A DNA stretch of 64,000 nucleotides from NCBI RefSeq assembly GCF_965263005.1, contig NZ_OZ253579.1, forward strand, positions 2,480,001 to 2,544,000, read 5' to 3'. Below the pieces are notes generated by a model. That model made no database searches. It saw only the letters and a list, made by a program, of their open reading frames with translations, and was not told the DNA's origin. This document shows positions 49,437 to 56,580 of this stretch, in pieces. The first letter of the stretch is position 1. Each line of letters begins with the position of its first letter. The DNA comes from Rariloculus sp965263005. Lineage in GTDB: Bacteria > Pseudomonadota > Gammaproteobacteria > Steroidobacterales > Rariloculaceae. A program made the position numbers and the translations under genes.

Positions 49437-50210
49437 CTACTGCGTCTCAAACTCGAGCACCGAGTCCTCGAACGGCCGGTAGGTCACGTTGTCCATGCAC
49501 ATCAGCTCCTGAATCATCCAGTCCGTCTTGCGATAAAAGCGCTGGGCAATCCAGGGCTCGCGCAGGGCGACGGGATCCTCGATATGCATATCGATCTGCA
49601 GGTTGCCGTCCTCGTTGATCCGAATGCGCTCGAGGAGGCGCATCTCCTCGCTGTGCGGCACGCCGCGCCGGTCGATCCAGGTCTTGTCGTTGAAATTCAC
49701 GGTTTCGAGGACGAGCGTGTCGCCTTCCCAGTGACCCGTCGAATCGCCCATCCATGACGGCGCGAGATCCGTGCGGTGGCCGCGGCCATCGGTATGGATC
49801 TGCCGGACCAGATGATCGTACTCGAACAACATGAGCACGCGGCCCGGCGTTTGAATGATCTCCATGGGGAAGGGATGGATATAGATCCTCGGCGTTCCTG
49901 GAGGAAAGCACTGGTAAACGAGATCGTCGGTCTCGGCGACCGGTACGCCGCGCGGCCCGCGTTGCGGCTTGCTCGCCTCGAAGCGTTCCCGCCCCCACTC
50001 CGTCAGCGGCGGCGGATCCTCGCTGAAGCTGTATATCGCCCACGGGCCCGAGCCGGGCGGATTGGTGTTGGTCCACACGCCGCTGAGATCGGCGCCGTGC
50101 GCGAGCTCCGGCGACTGGGCTGCAGCTTGCTGCGGCCACGTTATGCCGAGCAGCGCGGCCATGGCAACGGTAGCGGTGGCTAGCAGCCCGTGGCACAGGT
50201 CCTGTTGCAT
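49437..50210 (-). CDS. Secreted protein of unknown function
   Basis: The 257-residue exported protein has a signal peptide (MQQDLCHGLLATATVAMAAL to QQAAAQS). The mature part carries LSGVWTNTNPP, FPMEIIQTPGRVLMLFEYD and HWEGDTLVLETVNFND, a beta-rich family frequent in marine Gammaproteobacteria and usually uncharacterised. ATG 50210 is preferred: GAGGA lies nine bases upstream of it but directly abuts the ATG at 50219. The first codons are encoded by a repeat-element end. The DUF6152 and SMP-30 genes lie immediately upstream on the same strand, so the three form an operon. Confidence 0.8.
   Translation of the reverse strand: MQQDLCHGLLATATVAMAALLGITWPQQAAAQSPELAHGADLSGVWTNTNPPGSGPWAIYSFSEDPPPLTEWGRERFEASKPQRGPRGVPVAETDDLVYQCFPPGTPRIYIHPFPMEIIQTPGRVLMLFEYDHLVRQIHTDGRGHRTDLAPSWMGDSTGHWEGDTLVLETVNFNDKTWIDRRGVPHSEEMRLLERIRINEDGNLQIDMHIEDPVALREPWIAQRFYRKTDWMIQELMCMDNVTYRPFEDSVLEFETQ
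50183..50210 (-). repeat. Repeat-element right end inside a signal-peptide coding sequence
   Basis: Read on the minus strand from the start codon, 24 of about 29 bases match the right end of the 160-bp element. GCCACGGGCTGC is perfect at 50194–50183, and ATGCAACAGGACC aligns with ATGCAGCGGGACT. The repeat supplies the residues QQDLCHGLL of the secreted protein. Confidence 0.65.
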
Positions 50211-50231
50211 CTTCTTCATTCCTCGATGTCG

Positions 50232-50624
50232 CTAGCGGGCGCCGCCGATCAACGCGACGCCGTTGGCATCGACGAGCCTGGTGATATCGATCGCGGGCGA
50301 GCCATTCCTCGTCGGATGCCCGGTCATCGTGACCTCGTCGCCGGGCTTCAACACGTCCTTGTGCCATCTGACCTCGCCGCTCATGCGCGACAGACGGTTC
50401 GGGCTCGTGAGCTCGCCGGCCCACGCGGTCTCGGCGCCATCGACGCCCGTCACGGTGATGTAAACCAGGACGTGCGGATTGACGTATTGGAAGTCCGTGA
50501 CCGTGCCCGTAAGGCTCACGGTTGTCTCGGCATCGAATATGCCGGCGCCGTGGTGCGCAAGCAGGGGCGGACAAACGAACGAAAACACTGCCGAGATGAA
50601 AAATACCCGAGCGATTCTGCTCAT
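50232..50624 (-). CDS. DUF6152 family periplasmic protein
   Basis: The 130-residue protein has a signal peptide ending near LLAHHG, and mature motifs HHGAGIFDAETTVSLTGTV, 'FQYVNPHVLVYITV' and VTMTGHPTRNGSPA that mark DUF6152. The family forms small exported beta-barrels of unknown function, often next to the kind of secreted protein encoded 21 bases downstream. ATG 50624 is preceded by a good GGGAGAGG site; the six-codon extension upstream is unnecessary. Confidence 0.85.
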   Translation of the reverse strand: MSRIARVFFISAVFSFVCPPLLAHHGAGIFDAETTVSLTGTVTDFQYVNPHVLVYITVTGVDGAETAWAGELTSPNRLSRMSGEVRWHKDVLKPGDEVTMTGHPTRNGSPAIDITRLVDANGVALIGGAR

Positions 50625-50641
50625 GCTGCCTCTCCCGTTCT

Positions 50642-51658
50642 TCACTGCGATATCTGGCCCGCCGTGCTCAATCGGACTCGAAACAGGGACGTGCGCCCGG
50701 TGATGTACAGCGTACGCCCGTCGTCCCCCCAGCCGACGTTGGTTAGCGCTTCGTCAGGCTGTATCGTGCCGAGATGCGTCCCATCGGGCGAGAAGACCCA
50801 AACACCGCCCGGACCCGTGGCGAAAACGTTGCCGGCGAGATCGACTTTCATGCCGTCGGCGCCGCCGGGACCTTCGACGCCGGTGATGTCGTAGAAGACG
50901 CGTGCGTTCGACACGCCATCGGGACCGAGGTCGTAAGCCATCCAGCCCGTGACCTCGCCGCCGGAGTTTGCGACATAGAGGATGGACTCGTCGGGCGACA
51001 GCGCGATACCGTTCGGCCGCGCCTGGTTGCGTGTAAGTAGCTCGAGCTCGCCGTCCGGGCGCAGGCGATAGACGCCGTTGAAGTCGAGCTCGCGCAGCGG
51101 AGAGTTGTCGAAGCCCTCCAGACCGAAAGGCGGATCCGTGAAGTACAACGAGCCATCGGAGCCGACGACGAGGTCGTTCGGGCTGTTCAGGCGTCTTCCT
51201 TCGTAACGGTCTGCGAGCACGGTGCGCGTTCCGTCGGCTTCGAGCCGCGTGACCGAACGGCTGCCGTATACGCATACGACAAGCCTGCCTTCGGTATCGA
51301 GTGCGACACCGTTCGGACCGACGCCTCTGAGCCCGGTTCCATCGCCGGCGAAGAACGGATTGAGGTAGTCGCTTGCCCCTTCGGCCTCCGTCCACTGATA
51401 AATCGCGTTGCCGCGAAGGTCCGAATACAGCAGTCGCGATTCATCGCGAATCCAGACCGGTCCCTCGAGGAACACGAAGCCGTCGGCGATCTTCTCGATG
51501 CGCGCATCGGCTGGCACGAGCGTATCGAGCCGAGGGTCGACGCGAAGGATCGAGCCCGCGCCACTCGCGACCGCCTGGCCCTGCGCTTCGGATTTCGCGG
51601 GGATGGCGGCTGCGCCAACAAAGGCGACGGCAATGGCTATCGACAGCACTTTCTGCAT
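50642..51658 (-). CDS. Exported SMP-30/gluconolactonase-like protein
   Basis: The 338-residue six-bladed beta-propeller has an N-terminal signal peptide (SIAIAVAFVGAAAIPAKSEA). SMP-30 motifs are FVFLEGPVWIRDE (metal Glu), 'GPNGVALDTEGRLVV', RRLNSPNDLVVGSDGSLYF then TDPPFG (metal Asn), and ARPNGIALSPDESILYV (Asp). It probably hydrolyses a lactone in the periplasm. ATG 51658 is chosen for the signal peptide and the GGGGGAG site before it. It is the first gene of the SMP-30–DUF6152–secreted-protein operon. Confidence 0.9.
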   Translation of the reverse strand: MQKVLSIAIAVAFVGAAAIPAKSEAQGQAVASGAGSILRVDPRLDTLVPADARIEKIADGFVFLEGPVWIRDESRLLYSDLRGNAIYQWTEAEGASDYLNPFFAGDGTGLRGVGPNGVALDTEGRLVVCVYGSRSVTRLEADGTRTVLADRYEGRRLNSPNDLVVGSDGSLYFTDPPFGLEGFDNSPLRELDFNGVYRLRPDGELELLTRNQARPNGIALSPDESILYVANSGGEVTGWMAYDLGPDGVSNARVFYDITGVEGPGGADGMKVDLAGNVFATGPGGVWVFSPDGTHLGTIQPDEALTNVGWGDDGRTLYITGRTSLFRVRLSTAGQISQ

Positions 51659-51763
51659 TGAACCACTCCCCCAGGGCGGCGTGTCCCGAGTCATCGCCGC
51701 AGTATGCCTCAAGAGGGCATTGTCAGACGAACAGGGCGATGTTCGCGCCCGGACCCCGGCGTG

Positions 51764-54256
51764 TCAGATGCCACGCAGCGTCGCCACGGGCGATTCGTTG
51801 ACCACCGAGCGAACGGCAAGCGTGCCGCTCACGCCGACGATGGATACGCCCGCGATGAGACCGGCGATCAGAAGCCACAGACTGGGCGCATAGTCGAGCT
51901 CGAACACCTGCGTCGCGAGCACGAAACCGATCGAACCGGCGCCAGCGGCGGCCAGCGTGCCCGCCAGCAACCCGAGCGCCGTAAACTCGGCCGCGACGCC
52001 CTGCAGCACGACGCGCCGCTTCGCGCCAAGTGTGCGCAACACGGCGCTTTCGAACATCCGCTCGTCGCGCGTAGCCTGGATCGCGGCGAACAGCACCGTC
52101 AACCCAGCGGCCAACGTAAACAGGAAGACGTATTGCACCGCGAGTGCCGCCTGAGTCATCGCACGGCGCACCTGGTCGAGCACGGCTTCGATGTCGATGA
52201 TCGACACGCTCGGAAACTGCCGGACGAGATCAAGTGTCACGGGCCGCTGCGCGGGCTCGACGTAGAAGCTCGTGATATATGTGTGCGCGAATTCGTCGAG
52301 CGCGCCGGGATTCAGAACCATGAAGAAGTTCGGCTGAAACGTATCCCACTGCACACGACGCGCGCTCGTGATCCGGACCGCGAGGTCTTCCCCGCCGATG
52401 CTGTAGGTCAATTCGTCGCCAAGCGCCAGACCGATTTCCTCGAGCACGGATTCCTCGATCGACAACTGCGGCTCGGTATCGCCCTGCTCCCACCATTGTC
52501 CCGCGACGAGCGTGTTGTCCGGGTTCAGGTCCGCCGCCCAGGTCAGATTGATCTCGCGGTTGAGCTGCCTCTGCGCTCGCCGATCCTTCGCCTCGTATTC
52601 CGAGAGCGGTTGGCCGTTGACGTGACTGATCCGGGCGCGGGCGAGCGGCGTGAACTCGGCGTCGCCAAGGCCGTAGCCTGAGAGCACGCCGGTTATCCCC
52701 GCTAGCTCGTGGGGCTGAATGTTGATCAGGAAGCGGTTTGGCGACTGGTCGGGCAGCAAGCCCTGCCATTCCTCCATCAGCTCGGTACGCACGACCGTCA
52801 GCAATAGCAGGACCATGATGCCGAGACCGAAGGCCACGATCTGAACGCTGCTCTCGCGTCCCCGCCGGGCCACATTGGCGATGCCGTAACGCCAGGCGAT
52901 CCCGACGCCGCCGCGCAGGTGCTGCAAGACCCAGACGAGCCCGAGTCCTGCAAGATACAGCACCGCGAACGTCGCAACAGCGCCGCCGATCAGATAGGCG
53001 ATCAGCTCGAAGTCGCGGAAGATCAGAACCAGCATGCCGGTCACCGCGGCCACGGCGATGCCGTAGACGCTCAGATAGCGCAAGGGCGGAGGATCGATGT
53101 CCTGGCGAAGCACCCGCACCGGCGGCACGCTGCCGAGCTGCAGCAGCGGCGGCAGCGCGAAACCGACGGCGACCGTCACCGCTGTCACGGGTCCGAGCAC
53201 GATACCGTTGAGATTCGGCGGCGGAAGGTCGGCCTCGACGAAATCGGCGAGTAGCGCCGAAAGACCGAATTGCGCGAGGAATCCGATTGCACTGCCGATG
53301 ACTCCCGCGGCGAGCACGAGAATCAGCAACTGCGTGAGATAGAGCCGCATCACGTCACGATGTCGCGCGCCGAGACATTTCATCATCGCGACACCGTCGA
53401 GCCTTCGTACGACGAAGCGGCGCGCGGCCATCGCGACCGCGACGCCGCCAAGCAACACGCCGACGAGCGCCGCGAGCACAAGGAACTGCTCCGCGCGGCG
53501 CACCGATGAGCGCACTTCGGGTCGTCCATCGCGAAAATCTTCGATCTCCTGCTCGGCGTCGAGCTGCGTCTCGAGCTCAGCGCGAAAAGTTGCGACACGC
53601 GATTCGATCCCGGCAAAAAGCAACTCGTACTCGGCCACGCTGCCTGGCTGCAAAAGCTCCGACGCGAAAACGTCTTCGAGGTTGAGCAGAACGGTCGGCG
53701 CGATTTCCATGAACCGCCAGCCTTCGTCGGGACGAAACTCGAGCGTGTGGCTAACGCGCAAACTCAAGCGGCCGATGTCGAGCCGGTCGCCGACTTCCAG
53801 GCCGAGGCGCGCGAGGATGCTCGGCTCCGCCCACACCTCGCCGGGCTGCGGTACGCCGTCGGCCGCATATGGCGTTCCCGACAACTCATCCGCGATCCGT
53901 ACCTCGCCGCGCAGTGGATACGCGGCCGATACGCCCCGTACGTCGGCCAGCGACGTCGAAGTCCCGGCCACGACCACGCTTCGGAAATGGACGACCTCGG
54001 CCACCTGAACTTCGTGGGAATCCGCCAGCGCGGTGAACGACTCCGGCAGCGGATTGATCGATTCGATTCTGAGGTCAGCGGCCAAGGCCTCCCCGGCCTG
54101 CTGCGACACGGCCTGTCTGACGCGGTCCGTGAAAAATGACACGGCGCTCATTGCGGCAACGGCAATGACGAGCGCCGCCACGAGCACGATGACCTCACCG
54201 GAACGCCAGTCCCTGGCAAGGAGGCGACCAGCGAGACTCCAGGGAACTTGCTTCAT
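51764..54256 (-). CDS. FtsX-type ABC transporter permease (YbbP-like)
   Basis: The 830-residue permease has an N-terminal helix, a large periplasmic domain, three central helices, a hydrophobic middle section, a second periplasmic domain and three C-terminal helices ending TLRGI. This is the layout of YbbP/FtsX-type permeases (MacB-like fold). The FtsX signature appears at 'LDGVAMMKCLGARHRDVMRL' and again at 'FESAVLRTLGAKRRVVL'. The cognate ATPase (ybbA) and thioesterase tesA that usually accompany it are absent; the region upstream is the mobile island. It is the last chromosomal gene before the island. Confidence 0.88.
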   Translation of the reverse strand: MKQVPWSLAGRLLARDWRSGEVIVLVAALVIAVAAMSAVSFFTDRVRQAVSQQAGEALAADLRIESINPLPESFTALADSHEVQVAEVVHFRSVVVAGTSTSLADVRGVSAAYPLRGEVRIADELSGTPYAADGVPQPGEVWAEPSILARLGLEVGDRLDIGRLSLRVSHTLEFRPDEGWRFMEIAPTVLLNLEDVFASELLQPGSVAEYELLFAGIESRVATFRAELETQLDAEQEIEDFRDGRPEVRSSVRRAEQFLVLAALVGVLLGGVAVAMAARRFVVRRLDGVAMMKCLGARHRDVMRLYLTQLLILVLAAGVIGSAIGFLAQFGLSALLADFVEADLPPPNLNGIVLGPVTAVTVAVGFALPPLLQLGSVPPVRVLRQDIDPPPLRYLSVYGIAVAAVTGMLVLIFRDFELIAYLIGGAVATFAVLYLAGLGLVWVLQHLRGGVGIAWRYGIANVARRGRESSVQIVAFGLGIMVLLLLTVVRTELMEEWQGLLPDQSPNRFLINIQPHELAGITGVLSGYGLGDAEFTPLARARISHVNGQPLSEYEAKDRRAQRQLNREINLTWAADLNPDNTLVAGQWWEQGDTEPQLSIEESVLEEIGLALGDELTYSIGGEDLAVRITSARRVQWDTFQPNFFMVLNPGALDEFAHTYITSFYVEPAQRPVTLDLVRQFPSVSIIDIEAVLDQVRRAMTQAALAVQYVFLFTLAAGLTVLFAAIQATRDERMFESAVLRTLGAKRRVVLQGVAAEFTALGLLAGTLAAAGAGSIGFVLATQVFELDYAPSLWLLIAGLIAGVSIVGVSGTLAVRSVVNESPVATLRGI

Positions 54257-54365
54257 CGATCGAATCCTCTACCGCGACGTGCGCCGCGCGTCGCCTGCCG
54301 AACTGTTGCCTCGAACCCGGCCAAACCGCAATCCGGCCGCGATTGCCGAGTTGAACAGGGCTCGG

Positions 54366-54371
54366 ATTATA
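54366..54371 (-). promoter_or_regulatory. -10 element upstream of the permease gene
   Basis: A perfect TATAAT stands on the minus strand in the context TGCATACTATAAT, 110 bases before the permease ATG. No clear -35 box is visible. Its presence suggests that the permease is transcribed alone and that the native 5' region extends at least this far toward the island. Confidence 0.35.
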
Positions 54372-54545
54372 GTATGCAAAACTGCCGTCACGTCGTTTCG
54401 CTCCCCGGTCGGTGAACGGCATCGTAGGCAGGGACCGCCTCTGCAGCGACGCGGCCCTCGAGACGCGTAACGCACCAAGTTTCTACTGCGGCCGCTGATA
54501 CACGCGCGGTGGCGGGCGGTGCTCCCTCACGCCGTTTCGACACCG

Positions 54546-55216
54546 TTACGACCATGCCTTCAGCGTCCCTGAGTCCGTGCGGCCCGCCACCGAAGCGCCT
54601 CGATGCCCTCGCGACGAACCCCGGTGAGATATGCGGGTTTGGCAACCGCAGGGAGGATCGATGTAGATGGCGTCGACCTTGCCTTCATGCGTACAAAGAA
54701 GGACCTGCAGGGCGTGGAAGTTCTCGGCGTTTATCACCGTGTGGCAGGGCTTATCGCCGCCAGCTCAGTTTTGCCGGTGAACACCAGCCCAGGATAAATG
54801 GGATCGCGGAATTCAGCGACAACTACCAAGTCATCCACAGCCCGGCACGCTGTCTCGGCGGGGTCTCCTGGGTTCTTTCGCCGGACGAGGTGGGCTTGCC
54901 GCCCGTCTTTGCCCCGGACAATTCGGTGAACTCGCCATACTCGGTTGTCCATGCGTCGCGGATTCTGACCGCGTTCGGGCAGAAACCGGACCTTGTCGCC
55001 CCGGCGTACAGTCCGATTGGGAAGCTCGGCCGTCTCGGGAATGTGACGTTCGAAATTGAGGCCGAAGGCGCGGCGGCTGGACAGCGCCTCCACCTCCCGA
55101 TTCAAATCGGCGGCAAGATTGGGATCGAGCCCGTCTACCCGACGAAGCAGGCTGCTCAACCTGGACACGAACATCTCCGGGCCATTCGGGGTCGAGGTGC
55201 GACGATTGGAGCGCAC
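54546..55216 (-). pseudogene. Type III-like DNA (adenine-N6) methyltransferase, frameshifted and truncated
   Basis: The minus strand encodes the N-terminus of a type III Mod-like methyltransferase. ALSSRRAFGLNFERHIPETA, 'RRGDKVRFLPERG' and DDLVVVAEFRDPIYPGLVFT are in one frame (55216–54734). The continuation INAENFHALQVLLCTHEGK followed by VDAIYIDPP, motif IV's start, is in another frame (54737–54546). Reading across the shift restores GDKPCHTVINAENF, so a one-base indel near 54765 broke the gene. After DPP the expected Y is lost and the rest of the protein (some 400 residues) is absent. No restriction subunit is present. Confidence 0.8.
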
Positions 55217-55322
55217 GGCACCAACCGCGTCTGATCGGAGAGGTGAGTCGTGAGTCCTGCGCAGCGAGAAGAAATCCTGCTGCCGGAGAAGATTCGAGCG
55301 TTACGGTGCGTGGCCGCAGACG

Positions 55323-55751
55323 TCAGCCTGGACCAACCTGCCAAGGATCGATGACATTGACTCCGGTACCGTCGAAATCCCGCACGTTGCGCGTGACCAG
55401 ATCGGCGCTGCGCGATCGGGATATGGCGGCAATCTGGCAGTCCGCCTCGCCAATGGGCCGGCCGGCCTGGCGGCGGCCAGCCGCGATTTCCGCGTAGGCT
55501 CTGGCCGCGGCGCTGTCGAACGGCAGGATCCGCTCTGCGAATCCAAGGTCGAGCCACCGGGTCATGGCGGCCTCCAGCGCCGTGCGCCTTTTGCCCGCCG
55601 ACATGATTGCGACGCCGTACAGCAGTTCCGCTTCGCTCACGGCCGTCAGAAAAATATTCTCCGCGTCGCGCTCAGCGATCCACGCGGCGACGGTGGGAGT
55701 CGGCGAAGGGCGCATGAGCTCGGAGGCGACATTGGTGTCTATGACGATCAT
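55323..55751 (-). CDS. PIN-domain toxin, FitB/VapC type
   Basis: The 142-residue PIN ribonuclease has the acidic residues of the family: MIVIDTNVASELM (Asp), VSEAELLYGVAI (Glu), IGEADCQIAAIS (Asp) and LVTRNVRDFDGTG (Asp). This is the FitB-like branch of VapC toxins, which cleave RNA such as initiator tRNA. The antitoxin gene is nine bases upstream. The pair lies between the methyltransferase remnant and the SIR2 gene and probably stabilises the island. Confidence 0.92.
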   Translation of the reverse strand: MIVIDTNVASELMRPSPTPTVAAWIAERDAENIFLTAVSEAELLYGVAIMSAGKRRTALEAAMTRWLDLGFAERILPFDSAAARAYAEIAAGRRQAGRPIGEADCQIAAISRSRSADLVTRNVRDFDGTGVNVIDPWQVGPG

Positions 55752-55760
55752 GCGGGCCGC

Positions 55761-56006
55761 TCAGGAGAAATCGGGAGGCTCGCGCATCGGACCGCGCGGG
55801 GGAAGTTCGAGTTCTACGCCGCCAATGGGCGCGAAGCACTCGTGGGTGAACTGCGCCAGATCCCGGGGACGGCCGCGCCCGCCGCTCACGGCGTGGCGCA
55901 GGATGATGCGAACTTCTTCCTCCATCGAACGGTGATGCTCGGCGGCGCGCACGCGAAGGCGCGTCTTCACGTCGTCGTCGAGATTGCGGATCGTGATGTT
56001 TGCCAT
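55761..56006 (-). CDS. FitA/VapB-like ribbon-helix-helix antitoxin
   Basis: The 81-residue antitoxin begins MANITIRNLDDDVKTRLRVR then AAEHHRSMEEEVRIIL, the FitA-like ribbon-helix-helix DNA-binding domain. Its C-terminus (GGVELELPPRG) should wrap the PIN toxin encoded downstream. AGGAGGG stands before the ATG. A perfect palindrome 45 bases upstream is a likely operator for autoregulation by the toxin–antitoxin complex. Confidence 0.92.
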   Translation of the reverse strand: MANITIRNLDDDVKTRLRVRAAEHHRSMEEEVRIILRHAVSGGRGRPRDLAQFTHECFAPIGGVELELPPRGPMREPPDFS

Positions 56007-56050
56007 TGGCCGTCCCTCCTGAGGGTGCGGGAAGTGCCCAAGCTATCGGA

Positions 56051-56067
56051 TGCTTGCACTGCAAGCA
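56051..56067. promoter_or_regulatory. Palindromic operator of the FitAB-like pair
   Basis: TGCTTGC-ACT-GCAAGCA is a perfect 7-bp inverted repeat with a 3-base centre, 45–61 bases upstream of the antitoxin ATG. FitA and VapB antitoxins bind comparable palindromes starting TGC in their own promoters. TTGCTT and GATAGC on the minus strand could serve as -35 and -10. Confidence 0.6.
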
Positions 56068-56580
56068 AGTCTACATGGTCCCGCGCGGCTGGCCGGAAGT
56101 TCCCGAAACCGGCGCGGCGATTGCGCAAAGAATCGACAAAACGGGCGTTTCCGGCCTCGCGTGCGCGTCGCTGAAGAAGCCACCTCCTAACCTCCTGTAT
56201 TCATTTATCTTTTTCTCTCGGCTTGTAGGGCGCAGACAGGCGGTTTGCATTGCGGGGCAGTTGCGCGGTGCCTATTTTCCGGCGCCATGCAAGCGCCAAC
56301 ACCCATCGTCGACCGCGGACCATGACGGCTGTTGTTCCGTACGTTCGCAAGAGAACTTCGCCGCTCCGTGAAGGCGTTGATGAAGCAGTGGCGGATGCGC
56401 CCCTCCCTGTTCACGTATCAAGATCTCCGACTACGTGGACGAGCGAGTGCGGGCCGATCATCCGGCGTTCAAGAACATCTTGACGCCAAAGCTGTCGACG
56501 CCGGAAGGCTGAAGGCAGATGCCGGCCGGACGCCTGGAGTAAGGTCGCGTGGTCGATTGCTCCGCTGAAAGCGACCGGAC
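56068..56580. other. Intergenic stretch with a short unassigned coding remnant
   Basis: No complete gene is seen in these 513 bases. From 56417 to 56512 the plus strand reads in frame 'IKISDYVDERVRADHPAF' then KNILTPKLSTPEG and a stop. It has normal codon use and looks like the C-terminus of a lost protein, but I cannot assign it. The remainder includes a T-rich patch near 56196–56222 and nothing else recognisable. The SIR2 gene follows; no strong promoter or Shine-Dalgarno sequence for it is visible. Confidence 0.35.

Noticed and set aside
51783..51791. GCCACGGGC inside the permease gene as another repeat end
   Set aside because: Only nine bases match, in conserved permease coding sequence (SPVATLRGI end), and neighbouring bases do not match the element.
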